Assembly (NCBI GenBank): GCA_013298025.1
Contig: JAAFJE010000004.1
Location: forward strand, 114,528-178,527
Reading direction: 5' to 3'
DNA from: Cytophagales bacterium
Lineage (GTDB): Bacteria; Bacteroidota; Bacteroidia; Cytophagales; Spirosomataceae
Length of the DNA stretch: 64,000 bases
Part shown: positions 1 to 8,988 of the stretch, in pieces
How the letters are laid out: each line of letters starts with the position of its first letter
How positions within the stretch are numbered: position 1 is the first letter of the stretch
Made by a program: the position numbers and the translations under genes
Notes under the pieces: model-generated
Databases searched by the model: none
What the model was told of the DNA's origin: nothing
What the model saw: only the letters and a program-made list of their open reading frames with translations

Positions 1-789
1 AGCTTTGACAACCGAGTGATGCCCAGCACCTTTTACCAAGCCAGCACCTTTGAGTATAGGGTTCTGACTAGCCTTGACAAAAGGCCCCATTGGTGAATCG
101 GCAACGGCATAAGCCACCGAGTAGCGTGGGTCACGGGTATCGTATTCCGACCACATCAAATAATATTTTCCGTTTCTTTTAAACACAAAAGAGCCTTCGT
201 TATAGCCTTCTGGCTTGTACGAAATTACATCGGCAGGGTCGAACGAAACCATATCGGGGTTCAGTTTGACAATATAACAACGGCCTTGTCCGAAGTACAA
301 ATAGGCTTGTCCGTCGTCATCTACCAATACCATTGGGTCGATAATTTGGGCTTGGTATTGTCCTTTGCTTATCAGTGGTTTGCCTAAAGCATCTTTAAAT
401 GGCCCAGTTGGTTTGTCGGCAACCGCTACGCCAATATTGGTATTGGCAGAAAAATAGAAGTAATATTTCCCATTTTTGAAGGCAATCGCTGGTGCCCAAG
501 CCCGATTACTTGCCCAAGTAAGGTCTTTTTTAAGGTCTAAAATTGTGCCTTCGAGCTTCCATTTTTTTAAATCTTTCGACGACCAACAAGTAAAATGGTC
601 AGAGAGCCACCCTTCCGAACCGTCGGTAGTAGGATAGAGGTAATATTTTTTTCCGAAAACGGCAATGTGAGGGTCGGCATACACGCCAGGCAACACGGGT
701 GCTGGAGGCGTTGGCGTTGACTGTGCAGCGAGTTGCCACGAAAGGCCTAATGCAACCGCAGTGGTTGCCATAAGTTTGAGGATTGACAT
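1..789 (-). CDS. glycoside hydrolase family 43 protein, exported (3' end outside window)
   Basis: The first 263 codons are in the window; the rest runs off the left edge. Residues 1-22 form a signal peptide (hydrophobic stretch ending LAAQ), so it acts in the periplasm or outside. The GH43 five-bladed propeller signature is visible: Asp39 in YADPH (expected general base), Asp151 in IIDPMVLVDDDG (pKa modulator) and Glu198 in NEGSFVF (expected general acid), plus a GAGHHS motif near 255. GH43 enzymes cleave arabinan, xylan or related side chains; the substrate cannot be read from this fragment. The ATG at 789 is chosen because it opens the signal peptide. Domain call is firm, specificity is not. 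Confidence 0.88.
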   Translation of the reverse strand, partial: MSILKLMATTAVALGLSWQLAAQSTPTPPAPVLPGVYADPHIAVFGKKYYLYPTTDGSEGWLSDHFTCWSSKDLKKWKLEGTILDLKKDLTWASNRAWAPAIAFKNGKYYFYFSANTNIGVAVADKPTGPFKDALGKPLISKGQYQAQIIDPMVLVDDDGQAYLYFGQGRCYIVKLNPDMVSFDPADVISYKPEGYNEGSFVFKRNGKYYLMWSEYDTRDPRYSVAYAVADSPMGPFVKASQNPILKGAGLVKGAGHHSVVKA

Positions 790-822
790 ACAAATTACTT
801 GGATTAAATTTAAGAACGAAAA

Positions 823-830
823 CAAATATA
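823..830 (-). promoter_or_regulatory. candidate -7 element (TATATTTG) of the GH43 gene
   Basis: On the minus strand the octamer TATATTTG fits the Bacteroidota TAnnTTTG -7 consensus and lies about 33 bases before the GH43 start. I found no good TTG partner about 20 bases further upstream, so the call rests on one box. Confidence 0.3.
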
Positions 831-950
831 AGGCAGAGCCATGCCATCTTTCATCTTTTTTATGGGGTAAAATACCTTTATTCGAGCTTTATTCGTTATG
901 CTTGAACAAAATGAATCAGCTTCTCGTTTTACAACAAAATCACATTCATT

Positions 951-1097
951 ATGAAACCCATGCACAACTATAAAGACAAAATATTGGCTTGGATTAAAAG
1001 ACTAGGCTGGGCGGGTTTTTTCTTTTTTCTCATCAAAGGCATTACGTTGTATATTATCATTCCGTATTTGATAACCAAAGGTTTTTTGTCTAAATAA
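951..1097 (+). CDS. small membrane protein of 48 residues, function unknown
   Basis: A short open frame encodes a basic N-terminus (KPMHNYKDKILAWIKR) followed by one hydrophobic segment at about residues 20-42 and a short basic tail. This architecture, lysine-rich start then a single membrane helix, makes it a plausible real small inner membrane protein. It lies between the divergent GH43 promoter region and the convergent nagB fusion. No function is known to me. An imperfect hairpin (1111-1117 with 1153-1159) lies just behind it and could end the transcript. Confidence 0.5.
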   Translation: MKPMHNYKDKILAWIKRLGWAGFFFFLIKGITLYIIIPYLITKGFLSK

Positions 1098-1220
1098 GCC
1101 ACAAAAGGCACGCCAGAGAGCTACCAAAAACAAAGTAGCCGTCAAACAAGGGTCTGGCGGCTAACTGATAATCAAACACTATAATCAATTCCTTTTATAT
1201 TTTCTTTCCTTAATCAAATC

Positions 1221-3122
1221 TTAGAATTTCCAGCGTACAAAAGCTTCCATTGCTTCGTATTCGGCCAAGCCCAATTGGTTGTATAGTTGTGCCGTGTTGC
1301 TGTTGCGGTCTTCGGCTCGTTGCCAAAACTCTCTTGAGTCTGTTCCTTGGAAAGGCACGCCGTCTTTTTGCGATTGGTGTTTGAAAATACCATAGCGTTT
1401 TTTGAGTACTTGGTCGGGCGACATTGGCACAGCCATTTCGATTTGGTCGATGTCCCATTCTTGCCAAGCACCTTTATACAACCACACCCAGCAGCTACTC
1501 ATGTATTCACGGTGTTTGAGGCGTTGAACCGCCTCCATGATGGCATCCAAGCACACCTTGTGCGTACCGTGTGGGTCGGCCAAATCGCCTGCGGCATAAA
1601 TTTGATGCGGTTTGATTTCGTCAATCAAATTCATTACAATTTGCACATCTTCTTCGCCGATAGGTTTTTTCTGTACCATGCCTGTTTCGTAGAAAGGCAT
1701 ATCTAAGAAATGTACATTTTCTTTCGGAAGACCAACATAACGACAAGTATTTTTGGCTTCACCTCTACGAATCAACCCTTTGATATGACGCACTTCGGGA
1801 GTGTCCATTTCTGAATCTTTTTTATTTTTCAAAAACTTCACCGCCTCACGATAAATGCGATTGGCTTTAGGATTGTTGGCTTCAAATTTTTCGTTGAAAT
1901 CAACCACAAATTCGGCAAAACGAAGGGCTTCGTCATCGGCTACGGCAATATTGCCAGAAGTTTGATAAGCCACGTGTACATCATGCCCTTGGTCGTGTAA
2001 GCGTTGGAACGTACCACCCATCGAAATAATATCGTCGTCGGGGTGCGGGCTGAAAATAATTACCCGTTTTTTGGCAGGATAAGCCCGTTCTGGACGGTTG
2101 GTATCGTCGGCATTGGGTTTGCCGCCGGGCCAGCCCGTAATGGTATGTTGTAAATAATTGAAAACCTCTATATTGATGTCGTAGGCTTGTCCGTACAAAG
2201 CTAACAAATCAGACAAACCATTTTCGTTGTAATCGGCATTGGTGAGCTTCAACACGGGTTTTTTCACTTGTAGAGCCAAGTGCGTAACGGCTTTTTTCAC
2301 CATGGCTTTGTCCCATGTTACGGCATCAACCAACCAAGGCGTGCTGATGCGTGTCAGTTGCGAAGCCGCCGAATGGTCTAAGACAAAACAGGCGTTGCTA
2401 TGCAATTGGAGGTACGAAGCGGGTACATCTGCCGATACCGAGCCTTCTACGGCACGGGCTACGTTGGCGGCTTTATGTTCGCCCCAAGCCAGCAGTACCA
2501 CTCTTTTGGCTTCCATGATTTTCTGGATACCCATGGTGATAGCTTTTTTAGAAACTTTTGCTAATCCTCCAAAGTCGCCAGTGGCATCGATGCGTGTGGT
2601 AAGGTCGAGGGTCATGATACGGGTTCTGGAATTGACCAAAGAACCTGGCTCATTGAAACCAATGTGACCGTTTCGTCCGATACCTAGTAATTGAAAATCG
2701 AGGCCGCCGTAGCGTTCGATTTGTTCTTCATAATTTTTACAAAACTCGGCTACTTTTTCTAAAGGAAGCGTACCGTCTGGAACATGCCAATTGCCCGAAG
2801 GAATATCAACGTGGTCGAAGAGTTGCTCACGCATAAAACGTACATAGCTTTGCATAGCGTCGGGCTCCATCGGATAGTATTCGTCGAGGTTGTATGTCAC
2901 CACATTTTGAAAGCTAAGGCCTTCTTCACGGTGCATTCTGATAAGCTCGGCATATACTTTTTTAGGAGAAGAGCCTGTAGCCAAACCCAATATTGCTGGT
3001 TTGTCTTCGTGGGCTTTTTGACGAATAATGGCTGCAATTTCTTGTGCGACCGCTCTGGATGCCTCGTCTGAATTGGCGTAAATTTTCGCAGGGATACGTT
3101 CGTAGCTGATGGCTTGTTCCAT
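1221..3122 (-). CDS. nagB: glucosamine-6-phosphate deaminase fused to a PIG-L/LmbE-type deacetylase domain
   Basis: Residues 1 to about 280 are a NagB domain: phosphate-loop region GLATGSSPKK (46-55), Asp80 in NLDEYY, and the catalytic loop GIGRNGHIGFNEPGS (147-161) with His153. Residues about 352-633 are a LmbE/PIG-L domain with the zinc motif SPHPDDD (358-364) and a later DPHGTH segment. NagB turns glucosamine-6-phosphate into fructose-6-phosphate and ammonia in the cytosol; PIG-L relatives deacetylate N-acetylglucosaminyl compounds, so the fusion could join deacetylation and deamination. The residue equivalent to Asp141 of the E. coli enzyme is Asn151. An upstream TTG at 3143 is in frame, but the ATG at 3122 matches the family start. 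Probably co-transcribed with the HTH gene 50 bases upstream. Confidence 0.92.
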   Translation of the reverse strand: MEQAISYERIPAKIYANSDEASRAVAQEIAAIIRQKAHEDKPAILGLATGSSPKKVYAELIRMHREEGLSFQNVVTYNLDEYYPMEPDAMQSYVRFMREQLFDHVDIPSGNWHVPDGTLPLEKVAEFCKNYEEQIERYGGLDFQLLGIGRNGHIGFNEPGSLVNSRTRIMTLDLTTRIDATGDFGGLAKVSKKAITMGIQKIMEAKRVVLLAWGEHKAANVARAVEGSVSADVPASYLQLHSNACFVLDHSAASQLTRISTPWLVDAVTWDKAMVKKAVTHLALQVKKPVLKLTNADYNENGLSDLLALYGQAYDINIEVFNYLQHTITGWPGGKPNADDTNRPERAYPAKKRVIIFSPHPDDDIISMGGTFQRLHDQGHDVHVAYQTSGNIAVADDEALRFAEFVVDFNEKFEANNPKANRIYREAVKFLKNKKDSEMDTPEVRHIKGLIRRGEAKNTCRYVGLPKENVHFLDMPFYETGMVQKKPIGEEDVQIVMNLIDEIKPHQIYAAGDLADPHGTHKVCLDAIMEAVQRLKHREYMSSCWVWLYKGAWQEWDIDQIEMAVPMSPDQVLKKRYGIFKHQSQKDGVPFQGTDSREFWQRAEDRNSNTAQLYNQLGLAEYEAMEAFVRWKF

Positions 3123-3171
3123 AGTTTTTATAGACAACCCCAATGGTTGTAGTTATAATGAATACGACTGA

Positions 3172-3378
3172 TTATGCTTTTTTGCTTACTACTATGAGTT
3201 CTAAACCCAATACATCTAAAATTTTATCCAAGGTTTTCAAGGAAGGATTGGCTTTTCCCAATTCTATCGAATGAATGGTTTTGATAGCCACATCACTTTT
3301 TTCACTTAATACTTCTTGGCTGTAGGCCAGTTCGTTTCTTCTTTCTCTGATGATATGTCCTAATTGTTCAAAATTCAT
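3172..3378 (-). CDS. small XRE-family (HTH_3) transcriptional regulator
   Basis: A 68-residue protein consisting almost only of a Cro/CI-type helix-turn-helix: helices around GHIIRERRNELAYSQEVL (7-24) and KTIHSIELGKANPSLKTL (33-50), ending GLELIVVSKK. The size and ending resemble HipB/y4mF-type regulators, but no HipA or other toxin partner is adjacent. It is the first gene ahead of the NagB fusion on the same strand, 50 bases away, so it may autoregulate and control that gene. This is an inference from position only. Confidence 0.8.
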   Translation of the reverse strand: MNFEQLGHIIRERRNELAYSQEVLSEKSDVAIKTIHSIELGKANPSLKTLDKILDVLGLELIVVSKKA

Positions 3379-3883
3379 CGTTTGTATTGGAGTTATATTG
3401 CTTATTATGATACAAATGTAGGGATTTAAAATTAAATAAAAAATTTTAAAAAGTAATATATTTCCGATTTGTGAAAATTTTTAAAAATATTTTTAAAAAT
3501 TTAAAAAATGGCTACTTTGGTTGATTGTTTAAGTTAAAATAAACATAAAAAAAATACTAATTATAGTAAATCAACACAATGATATGGGCTTTTGAAAATA
3601 TTGAAAAAAATAGTTAAAAATGTATAAGTAATATATTGCCGATTTGTTGGTGTGTGAATTGATTATTAAAAATACACTGTTTTTTCCTTGAACGTAGGGG
3701 AAATAGCCGAGTGGTTTGTCAGTTTTATGAGCTTATAAAGACCTTAAAATTTTATATAAAACTACTATAAAGAAATTTTTTATAAAAAAATACAACTTTT
3801 TAGTAACAAAAAAGAGGCTTTATGAGTTAAACAGAAAACAACATACCCAAGAATTTATATAAACCAATTTTACTTTTTACATA
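3379..3883. other. 505-base AT-rich divergent intergenic region with a direct repeat
   Basis: No gene is seen between the HTH gene (minus) and the TonB receptor (plus). The region is extremely AT-rich with long A/T runs. It carries an imperfect 22-base direct repeat, AAGTAATATATTKCCGATTTGT, at 3451-3472 and 3626-3647, differing at one position. The first copy is about 73 bases upstream of the HTH start and the second about 240 bases upstream of the receptor start, so they could be promoter or operator elements. Confidence 0.6.
3413..3420 (-). promoter_or_regulatory. candidate -7 element (TACATTTG) for the HTH-nagB operon
   Basis: The minus strand reads TACATTTG, matching TAnnTTTG, 35 bases before the HTH start codon. 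No clear TTG box was found at the expected distance. Confidence 0.35.
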
Positions 3884-6262
3884 ATGAAAACATTTTTCAA
3901 AAGTATGATGGCAGTGTTGCTGCTATTTCCTCTAGGCTTGCTCGGTCAGAATGCCAAACAAACGATTAGCGGTTATGTGAAAGATGCCAAAAATGGAGAA
4001 GGGCTTATCGGAGCTTCTATTTTTGTAAAAGAACTACTCACCGGGACAACCACCAATACCTACGGTTTCTATTCGTTGACCTTGCCTAAAGGCGATTATA
4101 CCCTCGTGATTTCGTCGGTTGGCTACCGCAAAAGCATCAAAGACCTCAAACTAGCAGATAAGCCCCTGAGCATCAATGTTGAGCTACAAGAAGATGGACA
4201 AGAGCTAGAAGAAGTAGTGGTAAAAGCCCAAAAAGAAGATGATAATATCAAGTCGCTTGAGATGTCGGTCAATAAGGTAGAAATGAAAACCATCAAAAAG
4301 ATTCCAGCCTTGCTTGGTGAAGTAGATTTGGTGCGGGCCATTCAGTTTTTACCAGGCGTAACCACCGTAGGAGAGGGAGCGTCGGGCTTCAATGTGCGTG
4401 GTGGTGGTGTGGACCAAAACCTTATCTTGCTCGACGATGCCCCCGTGTATAACTCTTCGCACTTATTTGGGTTTTTCTCGGTGTTCAATCCCGATGCCGT
4501 GAAAGACGTAAAACTCATCAAGGGTGGTATTCCTGCTCAATATGGAGGTAGAGCTTCGTCTATTTTAGATGTAAAAATGAAAGAAGGAAACGCCAAAAAA
4601 TTAGAAATCAATGGCGGTATTGGGGCTATTTTTAGCCGCTTGTCTATCGAAGCTCCTATCGTCAAAGACAAAGCTTCGTTTATCGTAGCCGCCCGTCGTT
4701 CGTATATCGACGTGCTGGCAAAACCTTTCTTAACAGGCAATAACGCTAATTCTCAATTCAATTTCTACGATTTAACGGCAAAAGTTAATTACAAAATTGA
4801 CAACAAAAATACTGTCTTTTTATCAGGCTATTTCGGACGAGATGTATTCGGACAGGACTTTGGCTTTAACTGGGGCAACAGCACGCTATCGGCACGCTGG
4901 AACCATGTATTCAGTGACAAACTATTCTTGAATGCTACGGCTTTTTATAGCAATTATGATTATGCCCTTGATTCGGACTTGAACAACAAGCGGCCAAACA
5001 ACGCTTTTAAGTGGACTTCTAATATTGAAAACTACAGTTTTAAGCCCGACTTTACCTACTATATTTCGCCCAACAATACCCTTACTTTTGGTGGACAAAT
5101 CTTGACGTATCATTTCAAACCGGGTTCAGCAACGGCAACTTCGCAAGGAGAAAAAAGAGAATTTGGGCAAGAACGCAAAAATAGTATCGAGTACTCGGCC
5201 TATATTGGCGAAGAGTTGAAACTGTCGTCGGCGGTATCAATGCAAATCGGTTTACGTTTCTCACAATACGATTATTCAAGCCAAGAAGATTCGTACTATG
5301 TACGCCAATACGCAGGCGTTTCGGCCGAAAATCCTTCGGGTTATACCTTGCAAGTATTGCCTAATACCCAAGGTAAAACGTTGGCAAGTTACAACAACTT
5401 TGAGCCACGCTTTGCCTTGAATGTCAATACTGGAGAAAGTAGCTCTTTTAAAGCCAGTTACAACCGACTTACGCAGTACATTCACTTGATGTCGAATACG
5501 GCGGCATCGACTCCGTTGGATGTGTGGACCTCAAGCACCAACAACATCAAGCCTCAGATTGTTGACCAAGTGGCGTTGGGATATTTCAAAAATTTCAATG
5601 ACAATACCTACGAAGCTTCGGCAGAAGTGTATTACAAAGAAATGCAAAACCAAATTGATTACGCCGACCGCTCTAATCTTTTCTTGAATCCACTTTTTGA
5701 AAAAGATTTGTTGTTTGGCAAAGGTCGAGCGTATGGTTTAGAGCTTTTTGCCAAAAAGAATAAAGGAAAATTGACAGGTTGGGTAAGCTATACACTTCAA
5801 CGCTCAGAACGCAAAGTAGAGCCACTGAATAATGGCGAATGGTACGTCAATCGCTACGACCGCACGCATACATTGAACGTCATTGCACAATATGAATTAA
5901 ACAAAAAGTGGTCGTTTGGAGCAAACTTTGCTTATATCACAGGCGTACCTTACACCCTTCCAGAGCAAAAATTCGAGATAGAAGGCACGGCGTATCCTTA
6001 TATCCCTTTAGGCACAAGAGGCAATTTGCGTGTACCAGCGTATCATCGACTAGATGTTTCGGCTACGAAGAAAAACAAAAAAGCCCTTTTTGGCAAAGGA
6101 ACATCTGAATGGGTGTTTTCGGTATATAACCTGTATAATAGAAGAAATCCGTTCTCTATCTACACTCGTCCGAACGAAGACAATCCGACTCAAACAGAAG
6201 CAGTACGCTTGTCGATAATTGGCTCGTTTGTACCAGCCGTAACCTATAACTTCACGTTTTAG
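3884..6262 (+). CDS. TonB-dependent receptor with carboxypeptidase-regulatory-like N-terminal domain
   Basis: A 792-residue outer membrane protein. Residues 1-21 are a signal peptide ending GLLGQ; about 25-110 form a CarboxypepD_reg-like fold (ISGYVKDAKNGEGLIGASI); about 115-225 are the plug (FLPGVTTVGEGASGFNVRGG, LIKGGIPAQYGGRASSILD); the remainder is beta-barrel ending in the aromatic AVTYNFTF. It should take up an unknown ligand across the outer membrane using TonB energy. The neighbour 113 bases downstream is a DUF4249 lipoprotein, a frequent partner of this receptor type in Bacteroidota, which suggests a two-gene uptake unit. The ligand cannot be named. Confidence 0.92.
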   Translation: MKTFFKSMMAVLLLFPLGLLGQNAKQTISGYVKDAKNGEGLIGASIFVKELLTGTTTNTYGFYSLTLPKGDYTLVISSVGYRKSIKDLKLADKPLSINVELQEDGQELEEVVVKAQKEDDNIKSLEMSVNKVEMKTIKKIPALLGEVDLVRAIQFLPGVTTVGEGASGFNVRGGGVDQNLILLDDAPVYNSSHLFGFFSVFNPDAVKDVKLIKGGIPAQYGGRASSILDVKMKEGNAKKLEINGGIGAIFSRLSIEAPIVKDKASFIVAARRSYIDVLAKPFLTGNNANSQFNFYDLTAKVNYKIDNKNTVFLSGYFGRDVFGQDFGFNWGNSTLSARWNHVFSDKLFLNATAFYSNYDYALDSDLNNKRPNNAFKWTSNIENYSFKPDFTYYISPNNTLTFGGQILTYHFKPGSATATSQGEKREFGQERKNSIEYSAYIGEELKLSSAVSMQIGLRFSQYDYSSQEDSYYVRQYAGVSAENPSGYTLQVLPNTQGKTLASYNNFEPRFALNVNTGESSSFKASYNRLTQYIHLMSNTAASTPLDVWTSSTNNIKPQIVDQVALGYFKNFNDNTYEASAEVYYKEMQNQIDYADRSNLFLNPLFEKDLLFGKGRAYGLELFAKKNKGKLTGWVSYTLQRSERKVEPLNNGEWYVNRYDRTHTLNVIAQYELNKKWSFGANFAYITGVPYTLPEQKFEIEGTAYPYIPLGTRGNLRVPAYHRLDVSATKKNKKALFGKGTSEWVFSVYNLYNRRNPFSIYTRPNEDNPTQTEAVRLSIIGSFVPAVTYNFTF

Positions 6263-6375
6263 AAAATAGATAAATATTTAGTTAATAACTTGTAAAACAA
6301 ATGTTTATTCTTTGGGTTGTCTAAAGCTGATTGAAGCATCAGATACACACAATCATTAAAAATTAGGTTTTTATC

Positions 6376-7305
6376 ATGAAAAAATATATCAAAATCATCG
6401 TATTATTTTTAGGCGTTATCAGCCTAACAAGTTGCGAAGACGTAATTAATCTTGAAGATAGCATTACCGTTACCAGTATGTTGGTGGTAGATGGCAGTGT
6501 GACAAATCTTTCAGAAAATCAGGTTATCAAACTCACGAAGTCGCAAAATTATTTCAATAATTCAACTATCCAACCTGTACTTGGGGCAAGCGTGACCGTC
6601 ACTGATAGCGATGGTAAAATATTTCAATTCAAAGATTTGAAAGGCGACGGTGTGTATGTGTGGCAGCCAACCGCCCAAGTGCCTGTGATAGGTGTGGTGG
6701 GTAAAACTTATACCTTGAAAATCAGTGCCGATGGCGAAAACTATCAGGCTGTTTCACCACTCAAGCGAGTACCTGTGATAGACTCGATTGCCTATCAATT
6801 TGACGAAGCGAGAGTTAATCAACGGGACGATGCAAAAGGAAAGCCAAAAGAGGGGTACGATGCCCAGTTTTATGCCCGTGATTTTGAAGGCATAGGCGAC
6901 TGCTACCGAATCATTGCTTACAAAAATGGCAAAGCCTTAGAAATGAACAATACCGTTTCGATAGCTTATGACGCAGCCATTCAAAAAAGTAGTGGTGCTG
7001 CCGATGGTATTGTATTTACCTTGCCTGTTCGCTCGTCGATTTCGCCAGAATTATACCTCGAAAAAGATGTCATCAAAGTGGAGCTACGTTCTATCACCGA
7101 AGGGCATTATGATTTTTGGAGTCAGGCAAGACAAGAAATTAACAATGGAGGGCTATTTGCTCGTCCTGCGGCCAATATTCCCACCAACGTTGTCAATACC
7201 AATGCCAATTCTACGAAAAAAGCGGCGGGTTGGTTTGGTACATCCGCTGTGAGCATCAGTCAAACTACTGTTGATGCCGCCAAAGCACAAAAAGGACTCA
7301 GATAG
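6376..7305 (+). CDS. DUF4249 family lipoprotein
   Basis: A 309-residue protein with a lipoprotein signal: KKYIKIIVLFLGVISLTSC, lipid-modified Cys at residue 20, followed by EDVINL. The body matches the DUF4249 pattern, an early VVDGSVTNLSENQVIKLTKS strand pair, a GASVTVTDSDG segment, and a late WSQARQEINNGGLFARP stretch. DUF4249 proteins are outer membrane lipoproteins of unknown molecular role that accompany TonB-dependent receptors, as here. Probably in one operon with the receptor upstream. Confidence 0.85.
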   Translation: MKKYIKIIVLFLGVISLTSCEDVINLEDSITVTSMLVVDGSVTNLSENQVIKLTKSQNYFNNSTIQPVLGASVTVTDSDGKIFQFKDLKGDGVYVWQPTAQVPVIGVVGKTYTLKISADGENYQAVSPLKRVPVIDSIAYQFDEARVNQRDDAKGKPKEGYDAQFYARDFEGIGDCYRIIAYKNGKALEMNNTVSIAYDAAIQKSSGAADGIVFTLPVRSSISPELYLEKDVIKVELRSITEGHYDFWSQARQEINNGGLFARPAANIPTNVVNTNANSTKKAAGWFGTSAVSISQTTVDAAKAQKGLR

Positions 7306-7324
7306 ACACGGGGTGCTATGCTAT

Positions 7325-7390
7325 CGGATTGCGGATTATGCCAAAAACATTTGGGTAAAACAAAGTTTTTTATTTAAAATCCGCAATCCG
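7325..7390. repeat. 12-bp perfect inverted repeat after the DUF4249 gene
   Basis: CGGATTGCGGAT at 7325-7336 is matched by its exact reverse complement at 7379-7390, with 42 bases between. It lies between the DUF4249 stop and the MarR-like gene. The outer arm ends just before an upstream in-frame ATG (7392), one reason I prefer the later start for that gene. It could act as a terminator hairpin, but no T-run follows. Confidence 0.6.
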
Positions 7391-7445
7391 AATGTTACAT
7401 TCATGCGTAAAAATATACAGCAATAGCACGATAAGCACAAAACAA

Positions 7446-8117
7446 ATGGCACAAAAACAAGTCAATCCTGTCGTAACATTAGTGAAAGCTTGGGAGGTTT
7501 TTGAAGAAGAAAATCCTGAAGGAGATATAGAAAGTTTTTGTCAAGATTATTTAAAGAAACAACAAATCAAGCGTTTCCAGCAGGCCGACGAAAGGTATAT
7601 TTCACATCCGGCGTTACCCCAACCCAGGCCTTCCGACGGTTTAGGCAAAGCCTTGGTGCGGGTGCATAAATTTTTACATTTTTACGCAAAAAAGACCATG
7701 CAAAATTTGCCTGTTGTGGATAATTTTGAAGATTTTGCGTATTTAGCTGAACTGCATATTGTTGGAGCGATGCGTAAAAGTGAGTTGATTCAACGCAACA
7801 TTTCGGAGTTTACATCGGGGACAAACGTTATCAATCGTTTGTTGAAAAATAACCTTATAGAAGAATTTAACGACCCTGATGACGCACGTTCAAAGCAAGT
7901 GAAAATTACACAAGCAGGCATCGAGTGGATAATGAGTTGTTTGCCAGCTATGGTCAAAGTAGATATGCTTTTGTTGGGGCATTTACCTTCTGATGAACGA
8001 GAAGTACTATTTCATATTTTAAGTAAAATAGACCACTATCATACACGCCTCTACCATGACCTAAAGGGAATGAGTATCGAAGAAATTTTGAAAATATATA
8101 AGCAAATAAAAGGATAA
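7446..8117 (+). CDS. MarR-family winged-helix transcriptional regulator
   Basis: A 223-residue protein. The C-terminal part (about 105-215) is winged-helix: LAELHIVGAMRKSELIQRN, then FTSGTNVINRLLKNNLIEEF as recognition helix region, then DPDDARSKQVKITQAG as the beta-wing typical of MarR proteins. The N-terminal 90 residues are predicted helical and unassigned. MarR proteins are dimeric regulators, often ligand-responsive. An ATG at 7392 would add 18 residues but abuts an inverted repeat; the start at 7446 (MAQKQVNPV) looks more natural. A LuxR-type regulator follows 73 bases downstream. Confidence 0.8.
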   Translation: MAQKQVNPVVTLVKAWEVFEEENPEGDIESFCQDYLKKQQIKRFQQADERYISHPALPQPRPSDGLGKALVRVHKFLHFYAKKTMQNLPVVDNFEDFAYLAELHIVGAMRKSELIQRNISEFTSGTNVINRLLKNNLIEEFNDPDDARSKQVKITQAGIEWIMSCLPAMVKVDMLLLGHLPSDEREVLFHILSKIDHYHTRLYHDLKGMSIEEILKIYKQIKG

Positions 8118-8164
8118 ATACCGAATACAAGATAGACACCAACAAAAAACAAAACCCCAATGTG

Positions 8165-8172
8165 TATATTTG
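8165..8172 (+). promoter_or_regulatory. candidate -7 element (TATATTTG) before the PAS-LuxR gene
   Basis: TATATTTG matches the Bacteroidota -7 consensus and ends 18 bases before the ATG at 8191. No TTG box is seen at the expected distance, so support is partial. Confidence 0.3.
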
Positions 8173-8190
8173 AGTACAAAAATATAGGCA

Positions 8191-8988
8191 ATGGAAATAA
8201 AAATCTTCAAAGAATTAGTACGAGCATTTCAGCATTTTAGTCTTTTTTCACAAAAAGGACGAGGAAAAATTAGTACAAAACACTCAATTGAAGCATTTCA
8301 ACTCGATGAGTTTTTAAAAATATATCAAGCCTTCGACACCTATTGTTATGTATTAGCCGATGCTTCCAGCATGAAGATAGAACGCATTGGAGGAGCTTTT
8401 AAAAGTATGTTTGGCATAGAACCTTCAACCATTGTTGGCAAAAGATACAACGTCATATTAAAGTATCATCGCTTGCAAGACATATTGAAATTGGTACGAG
8501 CAGGCACCTATTATTTTGATTATCTATACCAGCAAGACCCCAGCAAAAGACCCTACATTAAAGCCAATTATACCATCGATCTATTGGTTACGCCAGAACC
8601 ACTTCATGTTTTAGTACAAAGCATTCCTGTGTTGTTTAACGACAACATGGAAGCCATTTATTATTTAAACATCCTAACAGACATCAGCGAGCTAAAGTCC
8701 AGTCGTAATTTTACGCATTATATTTTAGACACGAGCGATGCCAATCACATCAAAAAAATCAAAACCCCATTCGATACCAAGCTTCCTGTTCCAGAAATTC
8801 CCATTTCTTTGGCCGAAAAAAGGGTATTAGTGTTGATGGCCGAAGGCAAAAGTAGCAAACAAATTGCCGATGAATTATTTTTAAGTGAACATACTATCAA
8901 AAATCATAGAAAAAATATGTTAAAAAAGCTACATTGCAGTTCTTCTGCTGAAATGGTCAAGAAGGGGCTTATGAATGGCTGGATTTAA
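8191..8988 (+). CDS. PAS-like sensor fused to LuxR-type DNA-binding domain
   Basis: A 265-residue regulator. Residues about 45-165 resemble a PAS fold (YCYVLADASSMKIERIGGAF, then MFGIEPSTIVGKRYN, and IYYLNILTDISELK at the end). Residues about 200-262 are a GerE/LuxR helix-turn-helix: LAEKRVLVLMAEGKSSKQIA, ELFLSEHTIKNHRKNMLKKL. No phosphorylatable receiver domain is present, so the input is probably a small molecule or protein sensed by the PAS part. It follows a MarR-like gene on the same strand and precedes an envelope gene cluster; its targets are unknown. Confidence 0.85.
   Translation: MEIKIFKELVRAFQHFSLFSQKGRGKISTKHSIEAFQLDEFLKIYQAFDTYCYVLADASSMKIERIGGAFKSMFGIEPSTIVGKRYNVILKYHRLQDILKLVRAGTYYFDYLYQQDPSKRPYIKANYTIDLLVTPEPLHVLVQSIPVLFNDNMEAIYYLNILTDISELKSSRNFTHYILDTSDANHIKKIKTPFDTKLPVPEIPISLAEKRVLVLMAEGKSSKQIADELFLSEHTIKNHRKNMLKKLHCSSSAEMVKKGLMNGWI

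Noticed and set aside
3172..3378. HipB antitoxin of a HipAB system
   Set aside because: The HTH protein resembles HipB in size, but neither side encodes a HipA kinase or another toxin; kept as a generic regulator.
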